Origin: Pseudophaeomoniella oleicola
Taxonomy: Eukaryota > Ascomycota > Eurotiomycetes > Phaeomoniellales > Phaeomoniellaceae
Direction of reading: 5' to 3'
Assembly: GCA_003868215.1 (NCBI GenBank)
Contig: QWDQ01000023.1
Coordinates: 248,001-312,000 of the forward strand
Length of the DNA: 64,000 nucleotides
A program made the translations under genes and the position numbers. Below, piece after piece: positions 35,545 to 47,095 of the stretch. The notes beneath the pieces were generated by a model, which was given only the letters and a program-made list of their open reading frames with translations, did not search any database and was not told the origin of the DNA. Positions within the stretch are counted from its first letter, which is position 1; every line of letters begins with the position of its first letter.

Positions 35545-36094
35545 ATGTCGCAGTTCCGGGCCAAGAAGCTCGATATCGCTGGCTTCATCAATATCAAGGT
35601 GATTCGAGACCACACCAAGAGGAAAGTCTTTGAGCAACATGAACCAGAAAGGTACGATACATCCACAGCGTTTGCGCTTCACGAGCACATCCCATTTGAC
35701 ACTTCAGCGTGATGACGGCCCTTGATGTGTCTCTGTCCGCAAAGTCCACATGATAGATTGGCTGGTTCTAATGGCAATGACAGACAAGCTCTCCGCTACA
35801 TAATCCGTAACACCACTCTTCCTCAGCGAATGCGCGCCCAAGCGCAGCTACAGCTCGCACAGATGCACGTCTACACGAGGCCGACACAGATCAAGAACAG
35901 ATGTATAGCAGGTGGTATCGCTAGGGGTGTGTTCAGGGATTTTCGAATGGGAAGGGTGAGTTACGTCTTGGTCTAGCAAGCGGTGCAGACTGTCCTTCAT
36001 CTGGACCCAGTGCTAACTTTTGACCCTCCAGTTCCAATTCAGGATGCATGCCCTCAATGGAGAGCTGCCAGGAGTGAAGAAAGCGAGTTGGTAA
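35545..36094 (+). CDS. mrp2: Mitochondrial small ribosomal subunit protein uS14m (Mrp2)
   Basis: The mitochondrial uS14 protein of the small ribosomal subunit. Three exons, 35545-35651, 35784-35955 and 36032-36094, encode 113 residues. Introns are 132 and 76 nt. Conserved features are VIRDHTKRKVFEQHEPERQA, RYIIRNTTLP, the rRNA-binding block RPTQIKNRCI..G.ARGV, FRDFRMGRFQFR and the family end PGVKKASW. This lacks the zinc Cys of bacterial C+ forms, as usual for mitochondrial fungal copies. Confidence 0.93.
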
Positions 36095-36715
36095 TTGATG
36101 TAACAACAGTGGCAGTGCTCATTCGAATCACACATACAAGCATAATCGGCGTTTGGGAAGGTGGAATTGGTTGCGCCAAATCAACTGAGAGATATACAGG
36201 AATATGAAACACAATTTCATCTATGTACCGTAATCTTCAATCTTGAGTCCCGAAAGGACCTGCAGTAAATTGCACACTATGCGTTTGACCTTACTGGTAT
36301 ACAGGTTGAAAGCAAGATCTAGGCCAGTACTAATATGACATGACCACTGACCGGTCAAGTAGTAGGTATGACATGGTCGAATCTGTTTGCGTTGACAATC
36401 TGTCTGCCCTGTTTGCTGATTGTTGCACTGGCTACCAGTTTGGGCAGGATTATTTGTGCAGCAATCCATTCACAGCGTCCTGCCTGGTATGCATCCGTGT
36501 TTGTGCTACATTGAATATGTCCAACCTCCCCTTCAAAACTTCTACTCTTTTGAAATGAACACACTGCTTCCCTTCAACCATATCTTCTTCTGAAAGGAAC
36601 TCATGATCTGTCGTCTGACTCCGTCAAGTTTAACCTGCCCACAGATCTCTCTGTACGCACAGCTTCACCATCAATCACGACAACCACCTAATGAGCCTAG
36701 TGTTCTATCATCACC
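36095..36715. other. Intergenic region
   Basis: About 620 bases between two plus-strand genes; no supportable gene, probably the promoter of the Arb2-domain gene. Confidence 0.55.
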
Positions 36716-38020
36716 ATGTTCAGGAGACTTGAGTCAAGTCTTCCAGAAGATCCTGTCTTTCCCACTAGTTTGGAAGAGCTAGGGTATGTATCATGACATG
36801 GCATTCACAATGATGTGCTGACTTCTGTAAGGTACTTTATCAATGATCGCGATCAGATTCGCTACAAGAAGAAACCGGAGCTAGAGTTCATTTATAGGAT
36901 CAATAAGAATAATTGGATCAACGAGAAGCAGAGAGAAGCCATGAACCGTAAGACTGGCTGTTTCAAAGAACGGGCGACTGTGCTAACAATGTGCAAGAGT
37001 GCATACGTGACATTCTTAAGAGTCGATTTGAGAAGCTCGGCTTGATCACGGTACGGCTGCCACTCTCAGCTCCTCCTTCAGAGCCACACGTGCCCATCCT
37101 AGTGTCTCCAAATACAGTCAACAAGTCTCGCATCATCTGTTACTTCGGTGAATCTGGTCAAGATCTTGGCGTCCTTGCGTATCGCACCGTTGGTAGGCAC
37201 AGCATTCACAAAGGATCTGTAGAGGACTTCGTGAACGGAATCTTGACGGGGACGGCGAACAGTGTCGACGCAGAAGAAACACCTGGCATTCTCATAGCGA
37301 ATCCGGGACAGCTGCTTTGGTATCGGGGTGGCCAGAAAGCTCTCACTTTGCATAGCTGGTCGGCGTTGCCGAGGAAGACGGCTGTACACGACTCCATGAG
37401 GATCGACCCGGTAAAGAACCACGCTCAAGAGAATGAGAATGTGGACAGCCATGTGGCCTATATTTTTGAAAAGGTTTTAGCGTCCATGGCAAGTCCGTCC
37501 ACCCAACTCGATATCATTGCTATGGAGTGGACTAGTGTAGCGGTTGTGAGATACCTGAACCATAATTGTGAGGCGCCCTTAGATACATATCAGACTGTGT
37601 TCTAACTCTTGTTTAGGGTCCAAGATATCGTCGAAGGTCTCGACTATTGTTTTCGGCGCACCGCAGTTCACTTTGCAAGACACCTTGGATCCTGCGGGAG
37701 AGCCTAGAGATTTCGCGGATTTCCTGTCCAGACGCGCGAGAGCTTACCTACTTTCGAATGAAGATATCGACACCCCAGTTCCAGGACGAGATTCATTCGG
37801 CTGTAACTGCTATTCATCTGGAGAGAACGTTTACTCCGAATGTGTGATGGAACAAAGTTGGCACAGCATGCTAAGTTGGATTGGGATGGCGCATTCAGTC
37901 AACGGGTTCTCCGAGATCGCGATGGACATTCCCACGAACAACAACGACAGGGGTGAACTAAGGATTGCGAGAGGTGACCGCTGGCCTGTGGGAGGAGAAG
38001 ACGAAGACAATGCCACTTAG
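36716..38020 (+). CDS. Arb2-domain protein
   Basis: A protein made almost wholly of an Arb2 domain, the fold known from S. pombe Arb2 (Argonaute siRNA chaperone complex) and the C-terminus of Hda1 histone deacetylases. Exons: 36716-36783, 36832-36947, 36998-37567 and 37617-38020, about 385 residues; introns are 48-50 nt. Conserved stretches are the opening MFRRLESSLPEDPVFP, LGYFINDRDQIR, PHVPILVSPN, IICYFGES.QDLGVLAYR, PGILIANPGQLLWYRGGQ and FGCNCYSSGE. The fold is alpha/beta hydrolase-like but the conserved serine nucleophile is not obvious (AMEWTSVAVV where a G-x-S-x-G elbow might be), so a non-enzymatic role seems more likely. A link to heterochromatin or RNAi is family-based inference only. 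Confidence 0.82.
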
Positions 38021-38904
38021 ACCTTGGCGCTGCGCCTGACACACGATACACCCCTGCAACTTGCTGTGGACATCCCATCATCCTTTACTCTGCAGCGATG
38101 ATGCGTGACATTCTGTTGGGAACTTCGAAATGATAGAGATCGAGAATGACGTTGCCAAGTCTGTCTACATGGATCATCTATCGTTGCTGCTCTTCATGTG
38201 CAAACATTTCCTCCTTTCCGTCGAACGATTCCACTGTGGCTGCCGGGATAGATCATGAGATGTTAGGTTGGCTAAAGGGGTATTCTGATAGCATTGGCAC
38301 AAAAAGATAGCTCTTGACTAGCGGTGTATCTCATGTACCATCGGAGTCCATTTTTCCATTTAAGGGGTTGCTCGAGATTGTGGAAGATAGTAGACAGTCA
38401 TGTGCTTCGCATCTTTGAGGTTCTTGGACTTTCGAGATTGAAACCCCACAGCAACAAGCGGGTCAGATTTATTTCGATTTCGACTAGAAAAGCTCGATCT
38501 GTTCAATCGGATGGTTCCATTTATTTCTGTGTAGGCGGACCTCATCATACTCACATGATAAGCCAGGCACGAGGTACTGCAAACGAGTTTGTGCTAAGGA
38601 GACCAAATGGTGGGGGTTCTCTGCTGCTACTCATAGTAATTGGCTGCCGTTGTTGTTCCGATAGTGGATAACTCTGGACGACAACTCGATTCATTCTGCT
38701 AGAAATTTCCTCGGACGGACCGCATCCATCCGACATAAATTGGGCCAGCGCCCTTCCATATCTCGGTAGGTATCAAGTAGGGAGTCGTACTCCAGATCTC
38801 TTATAGCTATTCAAGGTGCCCTTCAGGCCATTTCAGTGAGAGCTTTAACAAGTCTATACAATCTTTCCCATCCAGACCATCCTTCATTGCAATCGTGTCT
38901 AGTG
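38021..38904. other. Intergenic region
   Basis: About 880 bases between two plus-strand genes. No supportable gene; the promoter of the sugar transporter is expected here. Confidence 0.55.
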
Positions 38905-40641
38905 ATGGGTCACCTGCCTTCTCCGGATCTTCAGAAAGACGACGACACCACGTTGTCCACTGGCAGCAGTGGACATGGATTCACTCATCATGCCGAAGCT
39001 GTTTTCGGTCATCGAGAAACATACGGGCCACCCGGTTTTCGTGGATTATTCTCCAACTCGTACGTTGTCACCTGTGCAGCATTCTCTACTTTGGGCGGAC
39101 TACTCTTCGGATACGATCAAGGCGTCGTCTCAGTTATTCTCGTTATGCCACAATTCCTGGAGCACTTCCCACGGGTTGCGGACACGGCACCAGGAGCCGG
39201 TTTCTGGAAGGGTCTTCTAACAGCTATGATTGAACTCGGGGCTCTCCTAGGTGCTCTTAACCAGGGATGGATCGCGGACAAGATCTCTCGGAAGTACTCA
39301 ATTATTGTTGCTTCTGTCATATTCATCATCGGTTCGGCTCTTCAAACGAGCGCTGTTGACTACGCAATGCTGATTGTGGCCCGGCTCGTCGGTGGTGTTG
39401 GTATTGGAATGCTGAGCATGGTCGCCCCCTTGTACATTTCGGAGATCAGTCCCCCAGAAATTCGCGGGACCTTGCTCGTCTTGGAAGAGACTGCAATCGT
39501 TGTGGGTATCGTAGTAGCATTTTGGATCACATATGGTACTCAGTACATGAGCGGCTCGTGGTCATGGAGACTTCCATTTTTGTTACAAATGATTCCCGCT
39601 TTCATTCTCGGTGCCGGTATCATTTTCCTTCCCTTCAGTCCCCGCTGGCTGATGAGCAAAGGCAGGAAAGAAGATGCACTAGCAAGTCTGAGCAAACTGC
39701 GACGACTTTCAGCAGATGACCCAAGAGTCCAACTCGAGTATTCTGAAATACAAGCTGAGGTTGCCTTCCACAAAGAGATAAGTGTTTCGAGACATCCTAC
39801 CTTGCAGGGCAATGGGAAGCTTGATGCAATCAGGTTGGAGTTCGCCTCGTGGCTTGACTGCTTTAGACCAGGTTGCTGGCGTCGTACCCATGTCGGCGTT
39901 GGTCTCATGTTTTTCCAACAGGCAAGTATTCTATCAGGTGCTCCGTTCGTGTCACTGGATTGCTAATCTAGCAGGTAGTTCGTTGGCATCAATGCCCTGG
40001 TTTACTATTCACCGACCTTGTTTCAAACTATGGGCCTTGGTCACGAATTGCAACTCATCATGTCTGGGGTGCTCAACGTAACACAGTTGATGGGAGTTGT
40101 CACCACCATCTGGACTATGGATCGTTATGGCCGCAGGCGCTTGTTGATTAACGGTGCTATATTGATGACTATATCTCATGTCATAATCGCAGTCCTAGTC
40201 GGACTATACGACAAGAACTGGCCTGCACACTGTGCCCAAGGATGGACCAGCGTCGCTTTTCTTCTATTCTACATGATTTCATTTGGATCGTCATGGGGAC
40301 CAGTTCCATGGGCAATGCCAGCTGAGATCTTCCCGTCATCTCTTCGAGCAAAGGGTGTAGCTCTGTCGACATGCTCGAACTGGCTAAACAATTTCATCAT
40401 CGGTCTTATTACCCCACCATTGGTACAAAATACCCATTTCGGAGCATACGTCTTCTTTGCTGTCTTTTGCCTGGGAGCTCTTGTATGGACATACTTCTTT
40501 GTTCCGGAGACCGCCGGACGTACTCTTGAACAGATGGACCACGTGTTCCAAGATGCTGCGAGCGAAGAAGATCATGCACGACGCAAGGCTATCGAGGCTG
40601 ATATCGCCGCTTCACGAGATGGTATGCCCCTCACTGCGTAA
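38905..40641 (+). CDS. MFS sugar:proton symporter
   Basis: A 12-helix monosaccharide transporter of the fungal sugar porter family. Exons 38905-39921 and 39979-40641 encode about 559 residues. Family marks are LLFGYDQGVVS, the D-R-x-x-R type loop ADKISRKY, GVGIGMLSMVAPLYISEISPPEIRG, FSPRWLMSKGR, FQQFVGINALVYYSP, DRYGRRRL, PAEIFPSSLRAKG and PETAGRTLEQMD. The intron (57 nt) has a GC donor, CAG|GCAAGT, and ends in GTAG; it is the only in-phase way to join FQQ to FVGIN. The frame is open from a GTG 69 bases upstream, but the ATG at 38905 is the likely start. The preferred sugar cannot be told from sequence. Confidence 0.9.
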
Positions 40642-43600
40642 GTCATGATGATCAACGGAAGGGCTAGGTGCCAGCTTACGATCATTTCCTGCACGCCTCA
40701 ACGTTACATGCAAGCTGCTGCAACTCAGACTCGTTATCGAATATCCTACAAACACCTATATTACTTCTGGTCCTCGGAATCTTTGAAGTCACTTACTGAC
40801 AGCCAAATACGCAATCGACTGTATCTGTTCTTCTCGCTTCTACACATTGCGAACATGAAATGGCTACCCACTCAGGCCACCCGCAGCATTGCTGAGACGT
40901 TCGGATACTAGTGCTGAGGTCAGAAGCATCTCTCTCCCCAACAACCTACCAGCATATTTCCATCAACTCTTTCTTTCTGACCTTTCCCCCGGCACACCAA
41001 CCCACCGCACAATAGTCCGCCGCCGTCCCGTCCCCCGCTGTTGCTGACCTCATACTACCATAAACAAATATTTTTGCCCCAAGCGCCCAACATCGGATCC
41101 TCCGTTGTGTCCCGGTATTCATTACTACGGTCGCCGCCGTCCGTCCTACTTAATCATCCGGGACCGAAAAAGGCGAGAGCGATCTCATCTACCGAGAGAG
41201 AAGCCGCAGGGAAGACGAGAATTGTGAAACCGAAAATGGAAAAACCACGCCACGCCGCCACCCTACGGTGACTTCCCGTACCAGGGGACGAACGATGCTG
41301 ACTGCCACAGCCAATAGATTATTTGTCACTACTTCTTCATACAATATACTCTCTTCTAAAAGCGAAAGGCATCACGCATCACGTCCATCATATACCTCGA
41401 AGCCTTGTTATATTTGTGCACATACATACCCCGCCCCTGCAGAAACCGCCTTCACGATTAGTCTACTGACGAAGGATTTTTTACACATTTTCTTTTTGAC
41501 GTTTGGTTGTTTGGTGGTTCGGGGGTTTTTATAATCGAATGAATGTGTAGGGAGAGGAAAGAGGGGAGGATAGAGCGCTAGGTAGAGCGAGTTATTGATC
41601 GGTGTATTTGCACGGCAGACTGGTAGAAGTATACATTATTTTTAATAATGAGAAAACTATTTGGAAAAGGAATTTTCACACTTGTTTGGTACGCTTCTGC
41701 CCTCCATGGTACCGCAAGGGACGCACGAGAATGTTATACTCCATCACACCCAACCAATCCTAGAACCCGTTGTGGCAGTGTTGTGATGCCATCGGAGCAG
41801 CTGTAGCTCAAGGTACGAGGCTTCGTGAGTAGCACAGCTCCAGCCAGGTCTAGAGAGTTACTGCAAGTTGGGCACATGGCTTGATGGGGGTATGAGTCGT
41901 TATAGTAGCAACTCAACGAGGAGGCCTCGTCTCTCTCAACAGTATCACCCCATTCTCGACTTGGGCCGTCACAAGGTGTTCCCTTGGCCATGTAACCTGC
42001 TTAATACAACAAGCCCAACAAATAATAAGCAGGTCGCGAGAAAGCCAATCGTTCTCACAGTGAAGATCTGAACCTTTCGTGATCGCTCTATTAGCAACTT
42101 TTCACGATGTATAAAGGTACTTGCAGTAGTTCCTCTAATGCCGAGAACATATTGGACTTTCACCGGCAACAAGGTGGTGGTCCGACAGGGATTATGCACG
42201 TTCAAATGGTTTGAACTTGTAAGACAGATGTTGGTTGTTGGTTACTTCGTTGTATACGTCGTTGTGTTATTGAAATCAGCCTTACAGTCTTGGCACAGCC
42301 CCGTAGCTACGTCCGTCAAGGAATTATTTTATTCCGTCGTCCCTAAACACATTGGATCTCATCCCGCTGTTCCCTTCGGTGACCGCTAGTTCAACAGGTT
42401 TGAATATGAAGGTAACGTTATATATTACTGACAGCATGTGTATACTATGATAATACAAGTAACGGTCTCGGCTATTGCTGAGGTTTTGCTGGAAACAGCA
42501 TGGTCATCACAATGATCGGTCATCAATAGGCATCCGCATTCGTATCAATTCCCTCTTCCAGCTAGAACACTACAACAACATTGGGTTTGCAACTACTACG
42601 TAGTAATATGGCCCCCAATACGCCATCGTGGGGCGTTGCAAAGTGATACGAGTCCCGATTGCCTGCGTGACTCATGGATTCGCGGGGGCTAGAAAGATTA
42701 GTTTCGATGGACCAACAGCATGAAACGCAACGTCCACGTCTACCCACGTCTTGCTGTGAACCAGAAACGAGAAGTCAATGAGCACACCTTCATGGTCTGG
42801 CAGTCGGCATTATCCAACGTTGCTTGCGGCGTTCGCTATCATTGTCGCATCATGTCGCGGTATCTGGGTCAAAGCTCGTGAGGTATGCGCAACTATGCCT
42901 ACGTTGACATAGTGGCTAGGTCAGCAGTTCGCTGTCATCTCAAATCATACACCATGTTGATTTGGAAGTTTCAACCAATCTTCCCGTTTGGACCCCAAAG
43001 TGCATAGCCTCCACCTCGACCAAACATGCGTACACTCGCACTAACCACCTTTTTGCTTTAGCGATTGCCGTCATCTGACAGCCAAGGCGGTAAAGTTGAT
43101 GCCTATCAGACTGCGTTACAGATTGTGCGTACAAACAATACTGCCTGTCGCCCTTACGCACCGAAAGCTCTGATTATCGTGAGAACTCATATGGGCTTAC
43201 CTCATTGCGTCCAAGGTGGGTAAAGATTACGAGTAATGACTGGACAAAAGAGGCCTTCAGCACTAGACTACGACGCTTACTACCTATAAGCATGGCCGTA
43301 CTGTCGAATTCCAGAACTGTGCTCTCGGTATGGTATTTACGAATCTCCAAAGGACATGGCGCATGATGTCCTACCATAACATACAAATTCACGACCAGTC
43401 TTCGACCACTTGTTTCGGGAGTGGCGCGCCTTCTTACTCATAAAGACACCGTCCGGTTCTTTTTATATCGTTGTCCGTCAGATTTAGTTCCTATCATTTT
43501 CACTCCTCCATGTCATTTCCATGATGTCGACGTTGCTTGTATCAAATGTACCTTACCCATCGCTTCGTGATTAGCCTTAGTCGCTTTTGGTCTATCACGA

Positions 43601-44022
43601 GATCGTGAAATATCTGCCTCGAATACGCCAAAACCTGTCTGTAGTTTTATCTTCAGCCAGTCTACCCGAGGAAGGCTCATGAGTGAGCCTTATCAGATGA
43701 GAGGAACTCCGAGAAGCCTTACCTATTGCTCGACAAAGGCCGAAGCCTGGCAAGGGACAATAGGGGGCCTGTAATTCACCCGAGGTTCTTGGAGACTTCC
43801 CTCATTTCTTGAGTGCGGCACGCTGTGAAGCAGCTTCTACCTGCGCTGAACTTCCTGCGGTGACCAACCTTGGCCTTACGGTCTATCTGCACGAGCCGTC
43901 GTCTGAAATCACCGACTCCGGATCCTTCCGGTACCGTGTGGAAAGTGGCTCCTCTACGGGGTTCATCGGGCTATCCTATAAGTACTTCGGCAGAAGGAAG
44001 AAGCTTCATTGAAGAGGCAGAA
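40642..44022. other. Large intergenic region
   Basis: About 3.4 kb without a gene I can support. Frames present are short; one minus frame near 41969-42205 has a hydrophobic stretch (TIGFLATCLLFVGLVVL) but begins without an ATG. An exact TACTACGTAGTA palindrome lies at 42594-42605. The right end probably contains the leader of the zinc-finger gene. Confidence 0.5.
42594..42605. repeat. TACTACGTAGTA palindrome
   Basis: Exact 12-bp copy in the 3.4-kb gap after the sugar transporter. Confidence 0.95.
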
Positions 44023-45152
44023 ATGAGGTGAGCGTTCTTGGTCCACGGTTCATGGAAGCTGGCGACTTATTTGACTGTCCAGCGTACTTGGGCAGCCATA
44101 CCAGCATCATGGCCCGAGTTCACGCCATGATCACGAACCGTATCAATTCTATCCTGGATTGCAAGGTACCAAGTTAATGTGGTGCATACTGCTTATGTGG
44201 CTGACGAAGGACAGGATACGGACAAACGCCGCCGACTTTCCTTGATCAATCTGCAATGTCGTACGAGCCAACGGGAGTCCAGAGTGTTACTTTTCAGAGC
44301 CAAGGCAATATATACCCACGAAATGATTTTGCAAATGCAGAAGAGAGTCGTTTAAGTGGACGAGGTCATGCCACGTCTCAATTGCCCACAGTCAGACGTC
44401 CAAGCTCTCAATCTGTGGACCAATCTGGGAGAGGTCCATCTCATATAGGGGAACAAGATATAACCCGGACATGGCGCAGAGCCTCGCAGCCTTTATACGC
44501 CAACCCAGATCCGACTTCGACCCCTCTCCAGTCTGAGTTTCCTTTACACAGCTCAAGCACTCACCCTATTTCCAATAACATTTTCAACTATCCTGATAGT
44601 TCGTATCATCAACATCACATCGAGCAGTCTAGCTACATGGCAAGACCGCCGAACGAAATGCTCCTACAGGGACACTCTACCACCGAACTGCTTCATCCCT
44701 CGGCTGCGATATCGAGAACCGATGCAATACCCGCGATACAAGGCACCCGGTCACGTTCAGCTTCCGCTGTCACATCATCTGATACATCCAGCATTCTTAG
44801 CGCTGCCTCTCAATCAACAATCGAGCCAGGATTCATTGGCTCACAAGCTGCGCACCCAAAAGACCAGGCACGCATCGTAGCACCGCGGCCTAAGCCGCAA
44901 TGTTGGGACCATGGGTGCAATGGCAGGCAATTCAGTACATTTAGCAATCTCCTTAGACATCAAAGAGAGAAAGCAGGCACTGCGAATAAATCTATGTGTC
45001 CGCATTGTGGTCTGGAATTTACGAGAACCACGGCTCGTAATGGTCACTTGACTGGCGGGAAATGTAAAGGTAGGACAACGGCCAGAAGGCGGAGCGGAGG
45101 CATAGAAGAGGGTGGGATGTCGGGTGTTGAACAAAATCTAAGGGAAGGCTGA
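44023..45152 (+). CDS. C2H2-type zinc-finger transcription factor
   Basis: A probable DNA-binding regulator of 341 residues. Exons inferred: 44023-44027 (ATGAG, 5 nt), 44083-44165 and 44215-45152; introns 55 and 49 nt, all GT-AG. The tiny first exon supplies the only start that joins in phase to [20 protein letters not shown]. Residues to about 270 are Ser/Pro/Gln/His-rich and probably disordered. The DNA-binding part has [22 protein letters not shown] then [18 protein letters not shown]...KC, a fungal pair of C2H2/C2HC fingers. A basic stretch [12 protein letters not shown] follows. A simpler model starting at 44256 would lose 55 residues. Targets are unknown. Confidence 0.78.
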
Positions 45153-46075
45153 GAACATTGGAACACGCATGTACAATATCGAACTGCACGACTCACACAA
45201 TATTTGAGGAGTTGTCACTTGGAGCGATCCAAGGTCTGATGTAGAAGTACAAGACAGCCAGCCCTGTCTTGCGACGAGAAACAAAAACATTCTAACGTGT
45301 CCGATACTTCTGCACACCATGGTCTACATCGAACAGCTTACATGTGGCATCCATAGTGATGCGGCGCTCTTAGTAGGAATCTACAAGTTATGAGCAGGGG
45401 ACTGACATGCTACTTCTTTGAAACAGCAAATGCAGAGAGAGGTCTTGATCTCCATGACCTTGACCTTGCAGACGACACTTCGCTATGCTTTATCTTCCAG
45501 GATTGTAATACTCGCCTAGGACTGGATCTTCGTTAGCATCGTGTTCTGCAATAGGAGATGATATCCATGAAAAACGGGTGAGTCCGGACAACCCCTCAGA
45601 CCCTTTGCTGACACATACAAATGGCCCACCTCATCCTGGCTCATGTTTGGTTTACTACGTAGTAGGCGGCCGATAAACAGCATGACGTTGGTGCCTGACC
45701 GTAACCAATCCTATCATTTGCGACCACACTGGGACGATAGACGACCACATCGCATGATGGTATGCCAGGCAGCTGAACAAATTTGATGATACGCTGGCCT
45801 TGGTTATTTTGCGACTGTGTCTCTACAACTTCCAAGCTCTGTGACCACAATTTCTTGTGTCGCATCGCAGCGCACATCCACTACCGTTTCGACAGTACAA
45901 CTGATCCAGTGCGAGAACCTCGAATCGCTTCCTCCATTCTCTTCCAACTCACCTTGAAGAGATATTTTGGCACACTTGCTACGACTCTGTTGCTCCGAGA
46001 AGAAAACGGACCCAGCACCTCATCATTTTACCAAAGCTCCGATCTACTTATCCGAAAATCTCCGCCGACACCGCC
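45153..46075. other. Intergenic region
   Basis: About 920 bases between two plus-strand genes with no supportable gene. An exact TACTACGTAGTA palindrome lies at 45653-45664. Confidence 0.55.
45653..45664. repeat. TACTACGTAGTA palindrome
   Basis: Exact 12-bp copy upstream of pkr1. Confidence 0.95.
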
Positions 46076-46597
46076 ATGTCTAGCGCTCCCAACTTTCTAG
46101 TCTCCCTCTGGGAGTCCGTATTCACCCCCGGTCCGACACCAACATTGCTTGTTGCGACCAACGCCTCCTTTGCTGCACTTCAGGTTGTCCTCTTCTTCCT
46201 GCTACTCGCGACATACTCTGTACATTTCGTCGTTCTGTCCTTTCTCTGCGCAGGACTCTGGTGGTCTATAAATTGGTTTGTCGCTGAGCTCCAGGCGTCC
46301 CAGACACAAGACGAAGGTCAGAAGGAGGTGGGAGCCACTATCGAAGATGAAAGCGACAAACCCACCAGTGAAGCAAACAGAGATGTGGGACATACGAGTG
46401 ATGAGACGGAAACTGAAGAGGCTACCCCTGCACCGATCATGAAGACGATACCAGGTACTCCAGCGCAACCCTCTACTACGGCGAGGTTGAGGCCGGAAGA
46501 CATCGAAGGGCAGAAGAAGCGGAAAAACGTTGCAAGACCGAGCGAAAGTGAAGGCTACATTAGCACTGACAGCGAATGGGAGAAGGTTGATCAATGA
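46076..46597 (+). CDS. pkr1: V-ATPase assembly factor Pkr1
   Basis: A 173-residue ER membrane protein that, in yeast, acts with other factors to assemble the V-ATPase Vo sector. The conserved N-terminal half has LVSLWESVFTPGPTPTLLVATN, then two membrane segments around VVLFFLLLATYSVHFVVLSF and LWWSINWFVAEL. The C-terminal half is acidic, rich in Glu, Thr and Ser, and ends ISTDSEWEKVDQ. Intronless. The ATG at 46076 is the first residue of the conserved block and sits in CGCCATGTC context. Confidence 0.9.
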   Translation: MSSAPNFLVSLWESVFTPGPTPTLLVATNASFAALQVVLFFLLLATYSVHFVVLSFLCAGLWWSINWFVAELQASQTQDEGQKEVGATIEDESDKPTSEANRDVGHTSDETETEEATPAPIMKTIPGTPAQPSTTARLRPEDIEGQKKRKNVARPSESEGYISTDSEWEKVDQ

Positions 46598-47095
46598 TCA
46601 TATGCGGCATGGCCGTACTACACCAGAAGATTACATGATGTACAGGGCACACTTACATTTACGATATCACGAGAGATACTCAGGTTGGGGGTTAGGATCG
46701 ATACCACTCCGTTCTTCTACCTACATGAGGTACTATAAATATGTAGTCGCTGGCAAGTATTTCACTAGCGTATGATAGCATCTGGGCACTTGTTTCCCAT
46801 GACATGGGAACATCTGCTCTTGACTTGAATCAGATATCCTTCTTCCTTCTTATTGTACTCTGTTAGTTTGTGTACCTAGGTAGATACCTTATATCTGGTA
46901 GAGAGGTATATACGGTGTATATACTTAATTACAAGACGCGCCCCACGCGTTCCCACAGGCTTGGCAGGAGTTTCGCTAGTCTCATTGATTGTTTTGCATC
47001 TTCTATTTACGGCCAATCCAAGATAATTACAGCCATGCTTTTAGATGTAACAATCGGACGTAAAACCAAGAGGTACAGCAGCATCCTGGACCAGA
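46598..47095. other. Intergenic region and leader of the apc2 gene
   Basis: About 500 bases with no gene. It carries an ATG at 47035 that reads 23 codons out of frame and overlaps the apc2 start. Confidence 0.5.

Noticed and set aside
41969-42205. Minus-strand frame with one hydrophobic helix
   Set aside because: The frame begins without an ATG and no splice partner was found, so a real gene is not supported.
43809-44012. Plus-strand 67-codon frame before the zinc-finger gene
   Set aside because: It ends just before the inferred start codon at 44023, with no family resemblance; better read as leader sequence.
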